Source: Lachnospira sp. UBA3212 (GTDB lineage Bacteria; Bacillota; Clostridia; Lachnospirales; Lachnospiraceae). Taken from it: a stretch of 18,729 bases of DNA. The number at the start of each line of letters is the position of its first letter. The stretch's first letter is position 1. The notes under the pieces were generated by a model. It saw only the letters and a program-made list of their open reading frames with translations. It had not been told where the DNA came from and made no database searches. Shown in pieces: positions 14,819 through 18,729 of the stretch. The position numbers and the translations under genes were made by a program. The stretch spans positions 1 to 18,729 of the forward strand of contig DEWK01000009.1 in the NCBI GenBank assembly GCA_002363615.1. The letters run 5' to 3'.

Positions 14819-16213
14819 ATGAAATATATTTGGAAAAAATCCGTGACCCTCTTACTTCTTCTATGTTTAAGCCTTACTTACCGGCCTAGTCTTCTTCCTG
14901 TCTATGGAGAGGAACTTGAAAGCACGTCGGAAAGTACAGAAGAGAACACTGAAGAAACCAGCACTTCGATTGCTGAAACAGTCTTAAATACCCAAGATGC
15001 CAACTGGCCAGAAGCCCCAAGCATTCAGGGAAAGGCTGCTTGTATCATGGATGCAGAAACCGGAGCTATCCTTTATACCAAGCGTGGCAACAAAAAGATG
15101 TATCCAGCAAGCATTACCAAAATTATGACTGCTCTTCTAACCTTAGAACATTGTCAGCTAAAGGAAGAGGTTACCTTTTCCGAGCAGGCTGTGGCCCTTC
15201 CTTATGGATCCGCCCATATTGCCATGAAAGTCGGAGAAAGCATTTCCGTAAAGGATTGTCTCTATGGTCTTTTACTTGCCTCTGCTAATGACTGTGCCAA
15301 CGCTTTAGCTGAGCACATTGCAGGTTCCACCGAAGCATTTGCAGAGATGATGAATGCGAAGGCTTTGGAATTAGGTTGTAGTAATACTCATTTTATGAAT
15401 GCCAATGGCCTTCATGAAGAAGATCACTATGTAAGTGCAGAGGATATGGCTCTAATTGCCCAAGCTGCCTATAAGAATGAGACCTTCCGTGAAATTGTGG
15501 GAACCTCCTCTTATAAGATTGGAAAAACCGAGATGACCGATGAAAAACGTCCTCTCAACAATACCCATAAGATGATGCCATTAATGTCCTATGAGGATTC
15601 CCGTGTACTTGGTGGTAAAACCGGTTATACCGATGAAGCTGGTAATACCTTGGTAACCTATGCCAAGTCCAATGGACTAACCCTGATTGTTGTGATTCTT
15701 CAAGACAACGGTGGCCACATCTATCCTAATACCAAGGAACTCTTAGACTACGGCTTTGAGAATTTTACTCATGCCGATCCAGCAGAAACAGCAACCACTA
15801 CCTATCTGTATGATAAGACTATTTTCACTCTTGCTGAGGATGCACAAATCACCATTCCAAAAGGAATCGATGTGTCTAGTCTCACGGCTACTGTTAGTTC
15901 AGAAGGAGTGATCACTTATAACTATGGAAGTTATCTGTTGGGCGTCTTACAAGGAAGTTCCTCTGGTAATATTAGCGAAGGAAAGATTTTAACCCAAGAA
16001 GAATTAATCAAGAATGGGAAAACCAATGACAAGAGTAAGAAAATCATTCATACTACCTTACAATTCTTTAAGATTCTTTTCATTATTGCCCTTGTCCTAG
16101 TTCTTCTCTTTACCCTCTTGTTTATTCGGGCAGCAATTATTCGAAAAAAGAGACGGGAACGTCGTCGTAGAAGATATCAAAGAGATCTAGAGCGTCACCG
16201 CCGTCAATCCTAG
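14819..16213 (+). CDS. dacF: D-alanyl-D-alanine carboxypeptidase (DacF-like, peptidase S11)
   Basis: A 464-residue membrane-anchored penicillin-binding protein that removes the terminal D-Ala from peptidoglycan stem peptides outside the cell. An N-terminal signal peptide (1-30) and a Ser/Thr/Glu-rich linker (about 31-62) precede the catalytic domain. The three active-site motifs are all intact: SITK (Ser98, Lys101), SAN (155-157) and KTG (267-269). A beta-rich second domain follows to about 385. A single membrane helix at about 411-434 and a very basic cytoplasmic tail (KKRRERRRRRY) anchor the C-terminus, where PBP5 enzymes usually have an amphipathic helix. The start is supported by TTGGAG 8 bases before the ATG. 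It is the first gene of a close-spaced trio. The gene name is by similarity; dacA/dacB-type paralogues cannot be excluded. Confidence 0.93.
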   Translation: MKYIWKKSVTLLLLLCLSLTYRPSLLPVYGEELESTSESTEENTEETSTSIAETVLNTQDANWPEAPSIQGKAACIMDAETGAILYTKRGNKKMYPASITKIMTALLTLEHCQLKEEVTFSEQAVALPYGSAHIAMKVGESISVKDCLYGLLLASANDCANALAEHIAGSTEAFAEMMNAKALELGCSNTHFMNANGLHEEDHYVSAEDMALIAQAAYKNETFREIVGTSSYKIGKTEMTDEKRPLNNTHKMMPLMSYEDSRVLGGKTGYTDEAGNTLVTYAKSNGLTLIVVILQDNGGHIYPNTKELLDYGFENFTHADPAETATTTYLYDKTIFTLAEDAQITIPKGIDVSSLTATVSSEGVITYNYGSYLLGVLQGSSSGNISEGKILTQEELIKNGKTNDKSKKIIHTTLQFFKILFIIALVLVLLFTLLFIRAAIIRKKRRERRRRRYQRDLERHRRQS

Positions 16214-16233
16214 TACATAAGAAAGGAGTATAT

Positions 16234-16995
16234 ATGAACTGGGTAGCACCTATTAAAGATCAGGAAACCTTATTACAATTTGAAAAATCCCTAAGAGAAA
16301 CAGATGAAAAATATTATATTTTATTTCGCATCGGACTTGGCGCCGGCCTTCAACTTCAGGATATTTTAAAATTGAAGGTAAAGGATGTTGCCGGTAAGAG
16401 AGCATTAAAAGTAACCATCGGAAAAAAGAAGATCGTTCGAGAATATATTTTAGATGATGATTTTTATCAGGACTTGTCTAATTTCGTAAAAGATCGTGAT
16501 CCGAAACAGCCTTTGATTTATGGATATGGACCTAACCGAGGTTCTGTTTCTCGAGAGCAGGTTTATCGTGTTATGAAGCAGGTGGGCGATCAACTGGGAA
16601 TTCCTAATGTTGGAGCGCAAACCATCCGAAAGACCTTTGCCTGGAATTATTATAAAGAAACAGGAGATATTAATTATTTAACGGAACTTTTTAACCATGC
16701 CTCACCTACCATTACCTATCAATTTATTGGAGAAAAGCCTAAATTTAATCTGGTGATGCATAAGCGAAGTGCGAATGAAAACGCTAGATCCCGTTACATG
16801 CTTTATTTAAATAACAGTGGTGTGGACCGATTAGATGCTATTGTGAATGTCTTAAATAAGATTCGAGACAATTTCTCAGATTCTTCTCTCCCAGATGATT
16901 ATTTTGGAATCGTTTCGCAACTGCTAGATGAAATCGAATTACCAATTGAGGAATATAAACAATCCGCCTCCCACTACAGGAATTTATTACACTAG
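16234..16995 (+). CDS. Degenerate tyrosine-recombinase-fold protein, probably catalytically inactive
   Basis: A 253-residue protein whose residues 25-170 follow the catalytic domain of tyrosine recombinases. Alignment by eye with the family pattern shows several replacements. The first Arg (GLR) is Gln40 in GAGLQLQDIL. The HxxR box is Gln129-Thr-Ile-Arg132 and the next His is Lys133. The second-to-last His is kept as His155 in FNHASPTIT. The nucleophile, which lies 9 residues after that His in patterns such as HSSPxxTLRYIG, falls on Phe164; Tyr162 is nearby but out of register. The beta-hairpin Lys (63-66, GKKK) is present. There is no N-terminal core- or arm-binding domain, and a helical tail at about 175-253 is not recognised. 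AGGAG lies 5 bases before the ATG. No flanking att-like repeats or excisionase are visible, and it sits 20 bases after dacF, so it is probably a resident gene. Function unknown. Confidence 0.75.
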   Translation: MNWVAPIKDQETLLQFEKSLRETDEKYYILFRIGLGAGLQLQDILKLKVKDVAGKRALKVTIGKKKIVREYILDDDFYQDLSNFVKDRDPKQPLIYGYGPNRGSVSREQVYRVMKQVGDQLGIPNVGAQTIRKTFAWNYYKETGDINYLTELFNHASPTITYQFIGEKPKFNLVMHKRSANENARSRYMLYLNNSGVDRLDAIVNVLNKIRDNFSDSSLPDDYFGIVSQLLDEIELPIEEYKQSASHYRNLLH

Positions 16996-17016
16996 AATTA
17001 TAAAAAGGTGTTCATT

Positions 17017-18657
17017 ATGAAGAAAAAAAGATTCTTTTTAAATTTATTTATATTTTTAATCTTAAGTATAAGTTTTTGGGTTTTCCAAACTCCTAAGGCA
17101 CAAGCGGCTAACAAATTAGTGACCTCTATTAAGATTCAAAATGCCCCTAAAAAATTAGTTTTGATCAAAGGAAAAAAATATACTATGAAAGTCAAGGTAT
17201 CTCCTTCCTCTGAAACTAATCAAAAACTCAACTATAAATCCAGCAATAAAAAGGTCGCCAGCGTTTCAAAGAAAGGTGTGATCAAGGCTAAAAAAGCAGG
17301 AAAGACGACCATTACCGTCCAAGCCAAAGATGGCAGCAAGGTAACGACAAAATTAAAGGTAATCGTAGGAACCAGAATAAAGAAGATTACCCTTACCGGC
17401 TCTTCCACCTTGTCTGTAGGAAAGACCACTAGGTTAAAGGCTACTATTAGCCCATCTTCCGCTTCCTATCAAAAAATAACCTGGACCTCTAGCGATAAAA
17501 ATATTGCCACTGTTTCAAGTAGCGGGCTTGTGAAAGGGGTAAGCAATGGTAGCGTTACCATTACCGCATCATCCAATGATGGTTCTAATAAAAAGGTTAC
17601 CTTCCAATTGAATATTATCACCCTATCAAAATCAGTGACCATCGAAAATGACACGGGAACTTGTTTTATAAAAAAGGGAGAATCCATTACATTAAAAACT
17701 ACCGTGAAACCAACCACCGTAAGTAATCCTAATGTGATCTGGTCCTCTACCGATCCAAGCATCGCCTCTGTGGATGCCAATGGAAAGGTAACTGGTCATA
17801 AGGTAGGTTATGTAACCATCAAGACAACTACAGCAGATGCTAACCACAAAACAGATTCCATTAAGGTATATGTAGCTTCCCTATCTGGTAGGAATAATTT
17901 TATTGCCCACCGTGGATACTCATCCATCGCTCCGGAAAATTCTGCAGCGGCTTTTAAATTGGCAGTTTCCAATAATTTTTACGGAGCAGAATGCGATATT
18001 CAGCTTACCAAGGATGGTGTCTTTGTGGTAAACCACTATAATAATATGTTTGAAATGTTCGGAGTAAATATAAATATTTCCGATTATACCTACGAGGAAG
18101 TTTCAAAATATTCCATGACCGCAGGTTCCAATGTGGACCTCTTTCCAAACCAAAAGATCATTACCCTAGAAGAATATCTTTCCATTATGGCCACATCTTC
18201 TACCATTCATCCGGTGATTGAATTAAAGTGTAGCCTCAATAGTACGACGGCTAAGGAATTTTTACAAATTATTTCTAAGTATAATATGAATGACCGAATC
18301 ATAATTATTTCCTATTCAGCCTATAATTTAAAGCTGATCCATAACCTTTATAATCAGTTAGCTACTACGCCAGATGAAAACATTGATCTTACCTACCAGC
18401 CATCTCTTGCTCTCCTTACAGATTCACCAACTGTCAAGTCTCTTTCCTGTGATAATCTGACTCCGGTGGACTGGTGTATCAAGTATGGAATCGAACTAGA
18501 TTGTGATAAAAACAGCTTAACTGCTGATACGGTCAATAAAATGCATAGTGCAGGCCGACTGGTGATTATCTATACGGTAAATGAGTTCTATGGAGCTTTC
18601 CTTTACGAAGCTGCATTTGACGTCGATTTCATTACCAGCAATTACAAATTCTTTTAA
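17017..18657 (+). CDS. Secreted glycerophosphodiester phosphodiesterase with three Ig-like Big_2 repeats
   Basis: A 546-residue exported protein. The signal peptide ends near 30 (KAQA). Three bacterial Ig-like (Big_2) repeats follow at about 36-118, 121-202 and 205-288, each with a V-x-P(S/T) segment, W/Y-x-SS and IA/VA-x-V-x-x-x-G-x-V. The GDPD domain (about 293-546) has the active-site His298-Arg299-Gly300, Glu325 and Asp327 in ECDIQ, His340, and Glu402 with Lys404 in ELK. His340 is followed by Tyr, not the usual Asp. The enzyme would split glycerophosphodiesters or teichoic acid-like polymers outside the cell, with the Ig repeats as spacer or wall-binding stalk. No LPXTG sorting signal is seen. 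The start is ATG 17017, 8 bases after AAAAAGG. GTG 17008 overlaps that site and is less likely. It is last in the dacF transcript. Confidence 0.88.
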   Translation: MKKKRFFLNLFIFLILSISFWVFQTPKAQAANKLVTSIKIQNAPKKLVLIKGKKYTMKVKVSPSSETNQKLNYKSSNKKVASVSKKGVIKAKKAGKTTITVQAKDGSKVTTKLKVIVGTRIKKITLTGSSTLSVGKTTRLKATISPSSASYQKITWTSSDKNIATVSSSGLVKGVSNGSVTITASSNDGSNKKVTFQLNIITLSKSVTIENDTGTCFIKKGESITLKTTVKPTTVSNPNVIWSSTDPSIASVDANGKVTGHKVGYVTIKTTTADANHKTDSIKVYVASLSGRNNFIAHRGYSSIAPENSAAAFKLAVSNNFYGAECDIQLTKDGVFVVNHYNNMFEMFGVNINISDYTYEEVSKYSMTAGSNVDLFPNQKIITLEEYLSIMATSSTIHPVIELKCSLNSTTAKEFLQIISKYNMNDRIIIISYSAYNLKLIHNLYNQLATTPDENIDLTYQPSLALLTDSPTVKSLSCDNLTPVDWCIKYGIELDCDKNSLTADTVNKMHSAGRLVIIYTVNEFYGAFLYEAAFDVDFITSNYKFF

Positions 18658-18661
18658 CACC

Positions 18662-18702
18662 AAAATGAGCTGAACCCCTATAAGGTTTCAGCTCATTTTT
18701 TT
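18662..18702 (+). terminator. Terminator after the dacF-recombinase-GDPD trio
   Basis: A GAGCTGAA (18667-18674)/TTCAGCTC (18687-18694) core is extended by CC/GG past a one-base bulge and by A:T pairs below. Seven T follow at 18696-18702. It begins 5 bases past the GDPD stop, so it most likely ends the three-gene transcript. Confidence 0.88.
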
Positions 18703-18729
18703 ACTCTTGAATTGTCAAGTTAAGTGCAA

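Noticed and set aside
14698..14889. Plus-strand 63-codon open frame overlapping the dacF start
   Set aside because: It runs through the promoter and signal-peptide region in another frame and has no good ribosome site.
16234..16995. Integrase-like gene as the mark of a mobile element
   Set aside because: There are no terminal repeats, no excisionase or cargo genes, no disrupted neighbour, and the active site looks degenerate.
17008..17016. GTG start for the Big_2-GDPD protein
   Set aside because: It overlaps the AAAAAGG ribosome site; ATG 17017 is well spaced and begins a normal signal peptide.
17110..17880. Apparent tandem DNA repeats in the last gene
   Set aside because: The similarity is at protein level (three diverged Big_2 domains), not an array of DNA repeats.

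Overview
This AT-rich window looks like a core chromosomal segment of a Gram-positive Firmicute, most likely a member of the Clostridia close to Lachnospiraceae. That placement is an inference. It rests on strong AGGAGG-type ribosome sites, a DUF4317 gene, a bacterial V-type (Ntp-like) ATPase operon, a membrane-anchored DacF-like carboxypeptidase, and a tRNA gene without an encoded CCA end. No insertion sequence, prophage or CRISPR array is visible.

Layout from left to right. (1) Bases 1-116 hold no gene but contain a perfect 20-bp hairpin terminator. (2) A minus-strand pair follows: an AI-2E-family membrane protein and, coupled downstream, a secreted SGNH/GDSL esterase-like protein. (3) The intergenic region near 2.75-3.1 kb carries the minus-strand promoter of that pair, a plus-strand promoter, tRNA-Lys(CUU), its terminator, and a second terminator pointing the other way. 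(4) A minus-strand pair encodes TrmB (tRNA m7G46 methyltransferase) and a DUF4317 protein. (5) A nine-gene plus-strand operon, 5145-13639, encodes a complete V-type ATPase in the order F(G-like)-C-I-K-G(F)-E-A-B-D (Ntp names, V-type subunit in parentheses where they differ). It ends in a strong terminator shared with a convergent gene. (6) A minus-strand DEDDh exonuclease carries a C-terminal zinc-ribbon-like motif. (7) A plus-strand trio, tightly spaced and closed by a terminator at 18.66-18.70 kb, encodes a D-Ala-D-Ala carboxypeptidase, a degenerate tyrosine-recombinase-fold protein, and a secreted protein with three Ig-like (Big_2) repeats joined to a glycerophosphodiester phosphodiesterase domain.

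The ATPase genes make one machine. A and B form the nucleotide-binding head, and D and F (NtpG) the central rotor shaft. C couples that shaft to the membrane ring of K. E and the small G-like subunit (NtpF) form the peripheral stalks, and I is the membrane stator. The last trio is mostly about the cell envelope: a wall peptide trimming enzyme and an exported phosphodiesterase.

The most unusual item is the middle gene of that trio. It aligns well with the catalytic domain of tyrosine recombinases, yet it appears to have lost the first Arg, the His of the HxxR box and the nucleophilic Tyr, and it has no N-terminal DNA-binding domain. It therefore looks like a repurposed, catalytically dead recombinase fold rather than an integrase of a mobile element.
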